Below the pieces are notes generated by a model. It saw only the letters and a list, made by a program, of their open reading frames with translations. It made no database searches and was not told the origin of the DNA. The position numbers and the translations under genes were made by a program. Shown in pieces: positions 51,814-58,594 of a stretch of DNA of 58,594 nt (position 1 is the first letter of the stretch; each line of letters starts with the position of its first letter). The stretch is taken from the NCBI RefSeq assembly GCF_020194175.1, contig NZ_JADYVX010000045.1:1-58594 (forward strand). Reading direction: 5' to 3'. Source of the DNA: Bradyrhizobium sp. BRP22. GTDB lineage: Bacteria; Pseudomonadota; Alphaproteobacteria; Rhizobiales; Xanthobacteraceae.

Positions 51814-53016
51814 TTACCGCACCGCCGTGCCACCTAAATTCCAGCCGCGGCCGCCCTCGCCGAAGATGTCGTGCCCGGTTGCGGTCACGGCCACTGTGTC
51901 CTCGAGCTTGATGAAGCCGCGCTTCGGATGCTTCATCGTGGTTTCCACCGAGATCACCATGCCGGCCTCGAGCGGCCGCTCCGCATCATAGGCGTCGTAG
52001 CGAACGGGGCCGGTCGCGGTCAGCCGCGGCGCCTCGTGGCTGACGAGGCCCATGCCATGGGCAAGGAACTCGGTGTGGTCGTGCTGCCTCGTCTCCTTCA
52101 GCGCGCGTTCGGCGGCGGTGTAGATCGCCCCGCCCATGGCGCCGGGCTTGATCACGGCAAAGGCCGCGCGCTGCACAGCTTCGATCTCGGCGAGCAGATC
52201 CTTCAGTTCCTGATCGGGATCGCCAAGCACGGCCATGCGGGCGAGATCACCGATGTAGCCGTGATAATTGCCGCCGGAATCGAGCGAGAGCACGTCGCCC
52301 TGCTCCCAGCGCTCCTCCGACGGCGCCCGGTTGTGGCTCGCGCCTGCCGCCAGCAGGCAATATTCGAACGTCAAGCCGCGCTTGACCTCCGCGACCTTCA
52401 GTGCGTCGAACAGCTGCCGCTTGGTGGAACCGGGGCCGTGGTGGGCGATAACGTCGAGCATGGACGCGATCACGAGATCGGAAGCCTTGCGCAGCTTGGC
52501 CAGTTCCGCCGGCGTCTTCACCGCGCGCAGCCGCTCCAGCACGAACAGCGCATCCTTGATCTCGCTGTCCGGAAACGCCTCACGCAGCGCGTTGCCGGCA
52601 TCCATCGGCAGGAAAGCCATTTCGACGCCGATGCGCCTGGCGGCAACGCCGCTCTTGCGGATCATCTCCACCGCGCTTGCGATCGCATCGACGGAGCCGT
52701 TGCCGGTGATACGCACCTCCTTGAGCCATGGCTGCTCCAGCTGGCGCTGATAGGTCTCCATCCGATGGGCGACATAGCCGGCCTTGTCCGGCGCGCCCTT
52801 GGCATAGATGACCACGGGCAGATAGCGGCTGACGCCGAGCGCATCCATGTAGTCGAAGAAGATCGCGCGCTCGATGTCGAGCATGTATTGCACGTTGTGC
52901 TTGGAGGTGACGAGCAGCAGGTCGAGGCCTGCCTCCTCCATCAGCCGGTCAAGCTTGCCGGTTTCGAAAGGGATGGCACGGGAGGCCGTTCGGGTGTGGA
53001 CGCTCTCTTGCATCAT
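51814..53016 (-). CDS. M24-family metallopeptidase-like protein (Xaa-Pro/creatinase fold)
   Basis: The 400-residue protein has an N-terminal creatinase-like domain (LMEEAGLDLLLVTSKHNVQY) and a C-terminal pita-bread domain. The five metal ligands are all visible: Asp in DVLSLDSGGNYHGY, Asp in IGDLARMAV, His in LAHGMGLVSHEAPR, Glu in GMVISVETTMKHP and Glu in FIKLEDTVAVT. Members cleave Xaa-Pro peptides or hydrolyse small amides such as creatine or ectoine derivatives. The gene leads into no transporter downstream but lies 40 bases after the MFS gene on the same strand, so a small-molecule hydrolase role is likely. Confidence 0.9.
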   Translation of the reverse strand: MMQESVHTRTASRAIPFETGKLDRLMEEAGLDLLLVTSKHNVQYMLDIERAIFFDYMDALGVSRYLPVVIYAKGAPDKAGYVAHRMETYQRQLEQPWLKEVRITGNGSVDAIASAVEMIRKSGVAARRIGVEMAFLPMDAGNALREAFPDSEIKDALFVLERLRAVKTPAELAKLRKASDLVIASMLDVIAHHGPGSTKRQLFDALKVAEVKRGLTFEYCLLAAGASHNRAPSEERWEQGDVLSLDSGGNYHGYIGDLARMAVLGDPDQELKDLLAEIEAVQRAAFAVIKPGAMGGAIYTAAERALKETRQHDHTEFLAHGMGLVSHEAPRLTATGPVRYDAYDAERPLEAGMVISVETTMKHPKRGFIKLEDTVAVTATGHDIFGEGGRGWNLGGTAVR

Positions 53017-53055
53017 GCGTTTCCTTGTTTGTTGTGATGGAGCCTCAAGCGAAAG

Positions 53056-54510
53056 CTAGGTCGGCGTCGGCCGCGCCACAACGCTCTCCGGCTCGCCGCT
53101 GAGGCTGACGACCACGGTTCCCGCGGTCTCATCGCCTTGCGGCGCATCCAAAGCCAACGGCCGGCCATGGGTTTCGATGCCGAGCAGCGTGAAGGCAAGC
53201 CCGATCGCAAGACCGCAGGCGGCCAGAAACAGGAACGCCGGCGTCACCGCGTCGATGGTGGCCTTCGGCGTGATCAGGTTCGAGGTGCCCGCGATAAGCG
53301 CCAGACACAACGGACCTGCGATCTTGCCGACTCCGTTGGCCGCCTGAGCGAGGCCAACGCCACGCGCGCTCAGACGAACCGGGAATATCTCAGCTGAGTA
53401 GGGCGCGATGTTGGAGAAACCGCCGTCGAACAACAATGCAGCCGGGACCAGCAGCACGACAAAGGCAGGATAGCCGAACAGGATGCGGTCGAAAAATAAA
53501 CCCGCAGCGCCGAGCGACAACGCAATGCCGTAGCCCATGATCGCGCCGCAACGCCGCCGCCCGAGCCATTGCGGCAGCACCGAGAAGATGACACGCCCGA
53601 CCATGCCGGTGAGCGACACGATCACGAACAAATGAGCGGCCTCAATCGGCGATACGCCCGTCAACAACGCCACGATGGTCGGCCCCCACAGGAACACGCC
53701 GTAATTGGCGGTGCTGGCACCGAACCAGACGATCACCGTCAGCCAGAACCGCCGGCGCTCCGCGAGCAACTCGGAGAAGCCCGCGCCTTGCGCGCGGCTG
53801 ACGCCTTCGACCGCCGGCGGCAGCGCCTCGGGCGCAACGTGCAAAGCGCGCGCGACGATGCGGCGCGCGTCCGCATCGCGGCCGCGCGACACCAGCCAGC
53901 GCACGGATTCCGGCATGAGCAGCGCGATCAGGAGCGCCGGCACGAGCGGCAGGAAAACCAGCGCGGCCAGTCCGCGCCAGCCGATCTGGTGCAGCAGCGT
54001 CGCGGCCGAGAGCGAGGCTGCGAGGATGCCGAGCGAGACCGGAATCACAGTGGCGCTGGTGATCACTGTGCGATGCCGGGTCGGCGTATACTCGACGATC
54101 AGGGGCACCGCGACGGAAGCGGCGGCACCGACGCCGAAACCGACGAAGAAGCGGAGCACGGCGAAGGCGACCCAGGCGCCATCGGGGATGAAAGAGACCG
54201 AGCCCGCACTCAGCGCGCACAGGGTGACGCCGGCCACCAGCAGCGCCTTGCGCCCGAAGCGGTCGGCGAGCGCGCCCCAGGCCAGCGATCCCAGGATGGC
54301 GCCGACGCCTGCGGCGAGCAGGATCAGCGAGGTCTGCCCGAAGCTCAACTGCCATTGCGGAGCCAGCACCGCGACCAGGAAGCCGACGACGAAATAGTCG
54401 AAATAGTCGAACACGCTGGTAGAGATGCCGAGTGCGATGTTGATCCAGTAACGCGCATCGAGCCGCGCCCGGTCATAGGCTGTGACCAGATCCTCCCTGA
54501 CTTCCGCCAT
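53056..54510 (-). CDS. MFS transporter
   Basis: The 484-residue protein has about 12 hydrophobic helices and the loop 2-3 signature GALADRFGRKALLVAG. PESVRWLVSRGRDADARRIV in the central loop is of the type seen in sugar- and aromatic-acid-type porters. The substrate is probably that of the flanking hydrolase/monooxygenase genes. It overlaps the alpha/beta hydrolase gene by 38 bases and is followed by the M24 gene. Confidence 0.9.
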   Translation of the reverse strand: MAEVREDLVTAYDRARLDARYWINIALGISTSVFDYFDYFVVGFLVAVLAPQWQLSFGQTSLILLAAGVGAILGSLAWGALADRFGRKALLVAGVTLCALSAGSVSFIPDGAWVAFAVLRFFVGFGVGAAASVAVPLIVEYTPTRHRTVITSATVIPVSLGILAASLSAATLLHQIGWRGLAALVFLPLVPALLIALLMPESVRWLVSRGRDADARRIVARALHVAPEALPPAVEGVSRAQGAGFSELLAERRRFWLTVIVWFGASTANYGVFLWGPTIVALLTGVSPIEAAHLFVIVSLTGMVGRVIFSVLPQWLGRRRCGAIMGYGIALSLGAAGLFFDRILFGYPAFVVLLVPAALLFDGGFSNIAPYSAEIFPVRLSARGVGLAQAANGVGKIAGPLCLALIAGTSNLITPKATIDAVTPAFLFLAACGLAIGLAFTLLGIETHGRPLALDAPQGDETAGTVVVSLSGEPESVVARPTPT

Positions 54511-55318
54511 GGTCGTTCTCCTCCGCGATATGTTGTGTTTTTTTGCCGTGTAGAAAGGCGATCACCTGCGCCGCGACCGCGGCCGGATCCTGGATGATGC
54601 CGACATGGCCGACGCCGTCGATCACCGCGGTGCGTGCCCCCGCAATCTCGCGCGCCAGCGACAGCGTGTGCGCCGGCGGGATCAGCCGGTCGTCGCGGCC
54701 GGCCAGCACCAGGGTCGGCGCCTTGATGTCGCCGAGCGATATCGCGATCGGCTGCGCCAGCACCGCGCCGCGGCGCTCGCGCTGGCCGGCGTCGCGCTTG
54801 TTGCCGGTGAAAATGCCGAGCGCCTGCGGATGGCTCGCGCTGTAGTCCGGCGGGAAGAAATATTCGGCGAAGGCCGACAGCGAGTCCGGTAGCTTGGCCC
54901 GCAGCTCGGCAAACCGGGGAAAACCTTCCGGGTTGATCGACGCCACCGACACACCGGCGCGAAACGTCGAGGCGAGCACCAGGCGGTCGATGCGCGCGGG
55001 GTGGCGGACCGCCGCGACTTGCGCGATGACGCCGCCGAAGGAGGTGCCGAACACATGGGTGCGGGCCAGGCCGAGCGCGGCGACGAGGGCGGCGAGATCG
55101 TCGGCAAGCTCGCCAAAACCATAGGGCGTGCCCGGATTGCGCGTGCCGCCGGAATCGCGCTGGTCGTAGGCGATGACGGTGAAATGCGGCGCGAGCTGCG
55201 CAGCAAACGCATCGAACATGGCATGATCGGCTTCCGCGCCGTGCAGCAGCACCAGCGGCGGGCCTTCGCCCGAGCGCTTGAAGCTGATCGAGATGCCGTT
55301 GGCTTCTATCCGCTCCAT
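54473..55318 (-). CDS. Alpha/beta hydrolase
   Basis: The 281-residue protein has PPLVLLHGAEADHAMFDAFA, IAYDQRDSGGTRNPG, the nucleophile elbow VFGTSFGGVIAQVAA with Ser, the acid in LVLAGRDDRLIPPAH and the His in DGVGHVGIIQDP. The triad is complete. The architecture resembles ring-cleavage-product and enol-lactone hydrolases; the exact substrate is not known. It follows the monooxygenase gene by two bases and overlaps the transporter gene. Confidence 0.9.
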   Translation of the reverse strand: MERIEANGISISFKRSGEGPPLVLLHGAEADHAMFDAFAAQLAPHFTVIAYDQRDSGGTRNPGTPYGFGELADDLAALVAALGLARTHVFGTSFGGVIAQVAAVRHPARIDRLVLASTFRAGVSVASINPEGFPRFAELRAKLPDSLSAFAEYFFPPDYSASHPQALGIFTGNKRDAGQRERRGAVLAQPIAISLGDIKAPTLVLAGRDDRLIPPAHTLSLAREIAGARTAVIDGVGHVGIIQDPAAVAAQVIAFLHGKKTQHIAEENDHGGSQGGSGHSL

Positions 55319-55320
55319 GG

Positions 55321-56943
55321 CTAGTGCAACACGGTCTGCAGCGCGGCGGCGAGCTCGCGGGCGGGATTTTCCGGGATGTAGGGGATGCGCCAGGCGACAT
55401 GGCCGTCAGGCCGCACCAGCACGGCGCCGCGCGAGCCCATCTGGATCCCATCGGAGGAATGCGCATTCGGCAGCTGCTGCAGGTTCAGCCGCATGCCTGT
55501 CTTCTCCGACACGGCGCGGCCCGCCTCGAGCCAGGCGCCGCCGAGCGGGCCGGCGACCACCGTGAACTCCTTGTCGAACCAGTCGAGCGTGGAGCGTTTC
55601 CGCGCCATGTCGAGCCACAGATGCGGGAAGCGGCCGCCGGGCCGGTCCGAGGGGAAATAGTAGCGCGTGAGATGGCCGCCGCGTGGCGTGCCGTCAGGAA
55701 TGACGGCGCCTTCGTCATAGGAGAAACCGAGCCCCTGGCCGATCGAGTGCAGATGATTGTCGAGATCATTGACCCAGAAGCGAATGCGGTCCTCATTGCG
55801 CGAGTGCACCGCATCGTCGAGCCGGCGGAAGCGGATCAGGTTGCCGTAGGAGAAGTCGGCGTTGGATTGCGCCACCGGCCGGCGCTCGACGTCGTAGGTA
55901 TCGAGCAGCTTCTCGGAGGCGATGCCGCGCAGCACGTAAGCGAGCTTCCAGGCGAGGTTGTGCGCATCCTGCACGCCGGAGTTCAAGCCGAAGCCGCCGG
56001 TCGGCGGGAAGCGATGTGCGGCATCACCGACCACGAAGACGCGGTTCTTCTTGAACTGCGACGCGACCTGCTTGCTCATGCGCCAGATCGAGCGGTTGAG
56101 CAGCGTGACGTCGAGATCGGGCACGCCGACATGGGTGCGGATGATCTCGACCGTCTCGGAATCGGTCCACGGCCGCGGCCGCTCGTCCTTCTCCTCGCCG
56201 ATCTGGATCACCGACAGCCAGCGGTCGCGGCCGTTGGTGTTGAGAATGCCGGCTCGCCGCGGCATGCCCGGCTTCTCGCTGTAGACCTGGTAGCCGGCCG
56301 CTTCGCGCGTAATCGGAAAGCGCGACAGATCGGCGCGCCAATATTCGTTGAGCATCACCGCAAGGGTCGCCGGTCCCACCATGTCGATGCCGGCGCGGCG
56401 GCGAGTCTGGCTGCCGGCGCCGTCGCAAGCCAGGAGATATCTGGCGTTCCAGAACTCGCTGCGGCCGGTTTCGAGCGAGCGGGTCTCGCAGACGAGGCTG
56501 TCCCCCGCCTCCTCGAAGCCCATGAACTCGGTCGAGAAATGCACCTCCACCAGCTTGGAGCGGCTCACGACCTTGTAGATCTCCTCCTCCACCGCGTCCT
56601 GTGCGACCAGCGATTTCCAGGCCGGCGTCTGGCCGAGATTAGGCTCGGGACGCGAACGGCTGATCTCGCGGCCGGCGATGCTTTCGACCTGCACAAACAT
56701 GTCCGTGGAATCCTGCAGGCCGCGGTCGCGGATCGCCTGCTCGAGGCCCCATTGGCGGAAAATCTCCATGGTCCGCACCCAGCAGCCGCGCGATTTCGGA
56801 TGATCAGTGGTGGTGGGGCTCTTCTCGATGATGACGGCGTCGATGCCGAAGCGATCGAGCAGAAGCCCCATCGCGAGCCCGACCGGCCCACCGCCGACGA
56901 TCATGACGGATGCGCGGCGCGGCGTCTCAGAAGACGTGCCCAT
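55321..56943 (-). CDS. FAD-dependent aromatic monooxygenase
   Basis: The 540-residue protein belongs to the flavin monooxygenases that hydroxylate aromatic rings. It has the dinucleotide fold ASVMIVGGGPVGLAMGLLLD, a middle CDGAGSQTRRRAGIDM, and the second FAD motif VFVVGDAAHRFPPTGGFGLN. The C-terminal thioredoxin-like extension is typical of the phenol-hydroxylase-like and MhpA types. The start at 56943 has GGAAAGG upstream; a start at 56997 is possible. It is the first gene of the minus-strand unit, divergent from the LysR gene. Confidence 0.9.
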   Translation of the reverse strand: MGTSSETPRRASVMIVGGGPVGLAMGLLLDRFGIDAVIIEKSPTTTDHPKSRGCWVRTMEIFRQWGLEQAIRDRGLQDSTDMFVQVESIAGREISRSRPEPNLGQTPAWKSLVAQDAVEEEIYKVVSRSKLVEVHFSTEFMGFEEAGDSLVCETRSLETGRSEFWNARYLLACDGAGSQTRRRAGIDMVGPATLAVMLNEYWRADLSRFPITREAAGYQVYSEKPGMPRRAGILNTNGRDRWLSVIQIGEEKDERPRPWTDSETVEIIRTHVGVPDLDVTLLNRSIWRMSKQVASQFKKNRVFVVGDAAHRFPPTGGFGLNSGVQDAHNLAWKLAYVLRGIASEKLLDTYDVERRPVAQSNADFSYGNLIRFRRLDDAVHSRNEDRIRFWVNDLDNHLHSIGQGLGFSYDEGAVIPDGTPRGGHLTRYYFPSDRPGGRFPHLWLDMARKRSTLDWFDKEFTVVAGPLGGAWLEAGRAVSEKTGMRLNLQQLPNAHSSDGIQMGSRGAVLVRPDGHVAWRIPYIPENPARELAAALQTVLH

Positions 56944-57052
56944 GGCCTTTCCTTCCCCGTTGGTCTTGTTGGCGGCAGGATGCGCCGTTTTTGACATCTC
57001 ACAAGAATATGTTTGATATGCTTCCGATCTCGTTTCGAGATGGAGGCCGTCA

Positions 57053-58000
57053 ATGGACCTGCGCCAGCTCCGCTACTTCATCGCCGTGGCCGAGCGCGGC
57101 GGCTTTGGCGCAGCGGCAAGCAGTGTCAACGTCGCGCAATCCGCGCTCAGCCGGCACATCAAGGAGCTGGAACACGAGCTCGGCGGCGCGCTCTTGACCC
57201 GCACCGCGCGCGGCGTGGCAGTTACGGAGTCCGGCAAGGTGCTGCTCGAGCGCGGACGCTGGCTGCTCGGCCTGGTCGACGACATCAAGGCCGAGGTGCG
57301 CACCGAGAACCGCGAGCCGAGCGGCACCGTGCGGCTCGGCGCGCCGCCTTCTCTCGGTGAGGTGTTCTATCCGCCGCTCGCCCAGCTGGTCGTCGAACGC
57401 CTTCCGCGCGTGAGCCTGGAGCTCAGTGAGGGACTGACCGAATTGGCCAGCGATCGGCTGCTGCGCGGCCAGCTCGATCTCGCCATCCTCACCTCGCCGA
57501 TGCCGAACGATCACCTTGACTACGACACGCTTGTCGTCGAGCAGACCTACCTGATCGGTCCGCCGCGCGATCTCCTGCTTAAGCGCGGCAAGCTCACTCG
57601 CGCCGAATTCAAGACCCTGCCACGCGCCGTGCTGCCGCTGAGCCGCTCGCCATTCCCGCCGGAGGTCGCGAGCCGATTGCGCGTCGATAGCTCGATCTCC
57701 ATGAAGCGCATGGTGGCCTCGGGACTCGGCTATGCGCTGATGCCCTATTCCGGAATCTATCGGGAGGTCGCGGCCGGCGCGCTTTCGGCCGTTCCGCTGT
57801 CTTGGATGCATGCAAACCGCATCCTGGCCTTGCCGCGTGGACGTCCCGTCAGCCGGGCCACGCGTGAGACCATGGCGCTCTTGAAGGAGATTTGCGGTGA
57901 TTTGATCCGCGACGGCATCATCCGACCCAGCCGTGGCGCGCGCGGCGGGAAGACCAATATCTGGTCGTCCGTGAAGAACGTTGATTTCAGGCCGGATTAA
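57053..58000 (+). CDS. LysR-family transcriptional regulator
   Basis: The 315-residue protein has the N-terminal helix-turn-helix (FIAVAERGGFGAAASSVNVA and SALSRHIKELEHELGGALLT) and the effector-binding domain with VRLGAPPSLGEVFYP and LTSPMPNDHLDYDTLV. It is divergent from the monooxygenase gene, the classical LysR arrangement, with 55-109 bases between. The last ~15 codons overlap the end of an IS5-like transposase gene (stop at 57987), so the C-terminus may come partly from the element. Confidence 0.9.
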   Translation: MDLRQLRYFIAVAERGGFGAAASSVNVAQSALSRHIKELEHELGGALLTRTARGVAVTESGKVLLERGRWLLGLVDDIKAEVRTENREPSGTVRLGAPPSLGEVFYPPLAQLVVERLPRVSLELSEGLTELASDRLLRGQLDLAILTSPMPNDHLDYDTLVVEQTYLIGPPRDLLLKRGKLTRAEFKTLPRAVLPLSRSPFPPEVASRLRVDSSISMKRMVASGLGYALMPYSGIYREVAAGALSAVPLSWMHANRILALPRGRPVSRATRETMALLKEICGDLIRDGIIRPSRGARGGKTNIWSSVKNVDFRPD

Positions 58001-58473
58001 TCAGCGGGCCAGGGAAGAGTGCGATCAGGATCTGGCGCAGCAAAAGGCTGAGCCAGCGGATGAGGCGGCGGAAGTTGTAGCCGGCGGCGGCGAGGACGGC
58101 GTTGGCGGCGTCGCCGTGGCTGAACCAGAGATAGTTGCGGCCCATGCGGTGCTCGGCCTTGAGATGGCCGATGACGGGTTCGACAGCGGCCCTGCGACGC
58201 AGTTCGCGCCTGATCTTCGGCGTCACCCCTCGCTTCTGGCCGGAGAGGAAGACCCTGAACTTGTAATCGGGCGGCGCGTTGTGGCCGCGATATCCCTTGT
58301 CGGCGAGGAGGCGCGCAATGATGTTGCCAATGAGCGCCTCGATGTCCGGGATCACTTTGGCCAGCGTGTGACCGTCATAGGGATTGCCGGGCAGCGCCTT
58401 CACATGGGTGACGAACTGGCCGCCCTTGGCGTGACCGATCGTGGTGGCGACGGAGACTTTGACGCCGATCTAT
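57987..58473 (-). pseudogene. IS5-like transposase, C-terminal remnant
   Basis: The frame is open from about 58473 (GVKVSVATTIGHAKGGQFVT) through VKALPGNPYDGHTLAKVIPD, ARLLADKGYRGHNAP, the AVEPVIGHLKAEHRMGRNYL motif and LRQILIALFPG. It is the C-terminal part of a DDE transposase of the IS5 kind. Just before it, at about 58474, an in-frame TAG and unrelated sequence begin, so the N-terminal half is missing. The first ATG in the frame is at 58403. Confidence 0.8.
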
Positions 58474-58594
58474 GGACCACGCCCGCGTTGCAAGAGGAAT
58501 CGACAAAGGGATGAAGCGGTTTGCGCCAATCTATCCGGCTTCAATTTGGGGCTGTTGCCCCGAGCCATCATGGATATCCGCTCACTTCTGTCCT
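58474..58594. other. Unassigned sequence at the right edge
   Basis: These 121 bases follow the break in the transposase frame. No reading frame or repeat is recognisable. They may belong to another mobile element or to the sequence joined to the transposase remnant by a deletion. Confidence 0.3.

Noticed and set aside
51871..53037. 388-residue open frame opposite the M24 protein
   Set aside because: Shadow frame; all M24 metal ligands are in the minus-strand frame.
53569..54597. 342-residue open frame opposite the MFS transporter
   Set aside because: Low-complexity Arg/Asp/Gln-rich translation typical of antisense membrane-protein frames.
55324..56994. 556-residue open frame opposite the FAD monooxygenase
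   Set aside because: Antisense shadow of a gene with clear FAD motifs; no recognisable domain.

Overview
The window looks like a chromosomal stretch of a soil alphaproteobacterium of the Rhizobiales, most like Bradyrhizobium and its relatives. That placement rests on gene content: an HWE-type histidine kinase, FixJ/NarL-like regulators, a VirK-family protein, EgtD, Liv-type transporters, IS21 and IS5-like elements, and consistently GC-rich codon use. It is inference, not a species assignment. I saw no rRNA, tRNA or CRISPR array.

Left part (1-12.4 kb), almost all on the minus strand. The end of an IS21-family element has cut into a VirK-family gene. Upstream of that lie a chorismate mutase gene, a decayed acyl-CoA-ligase-like gene and a urease operon in the order ureD-ureA-ureJ/hupE-ureB-ureC-ureF-ureG. 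The operon has no ureE, and a nickel-permease-like gene sits between ureA and ureB. Further upstream on the same strand are a beta-propeller protein, two tandem cytochrome P460 genes (one with a frameshift at the haem-binding histidine) and an amidase. This may be one nitrogen-handling region: amide and urea hydrolysis plus P460-type nitrogen redox chemistry.

Middle part (12.6-41 kb) is a redox- and stress-signalling region. It holds a sulfite-oxidase-like/ferredoxin-reductase/zinc-ribbon operon; an SDR-quinone oxidoreductase-alpha/beta hydrolase set under an AraC regulator; and a GAF-PAS histidine kinase with its FixJ-like response regulator. It also holds an HWE kinase, a receiver-only regulator coupled to an ECF sigma factor next to egtD, and a 1840-residue Ser/Thr kinase-ATPase-histidine kinase. 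A MOSC-flavoreductase-ferredoxin fusion and three DUF417 (RclC-family) membrane proteins complete it. One DUF417 gene sits with an AraC regulator resembling E. coli RclR, including a Cys at position 21, and with an AhpD-like protein. Two small predicted secreted proteins that both end in the residues ICRGC lie next to DUF417 genes and are the most novel-looking item here. A shared palindromic motif (CCATAC-N4-GTATGG) occurs in two intergenic regions of this part.

Right part (41.2-58.6 kb) holds two catabolic modules. The first is a minus-strand operon for a Liv-type ABC transporter (LivH, a LivM-LivG fusion, a binding protein and LivF), a DapA-family aldolase, DhaK, DhaL and a GlcD-type FAD oxidase. 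It is divergent from a GntR/FCD regulator, with a perfect palindrome in the shared promoter region. The enzyme set suggests oxidation of a hydroxy acid, aldol cleavage and phosphorylation of the resulting short ketose or aldose. The second is an M24 peptidase-like hydrolase, an MFS transporter, an alpha/beta hydrolase and a FAD aromatic monooxygenase, divergent from a LysR regulator. A truncated IS5-like transposase closes the window.

At least four genes carry frameshifts or deletions (acyl-CoA ligase, first P460, third DUF417, Tat-signal hydrolase). Some of these could be sequencing errors, since three are consistent with single-base changes.
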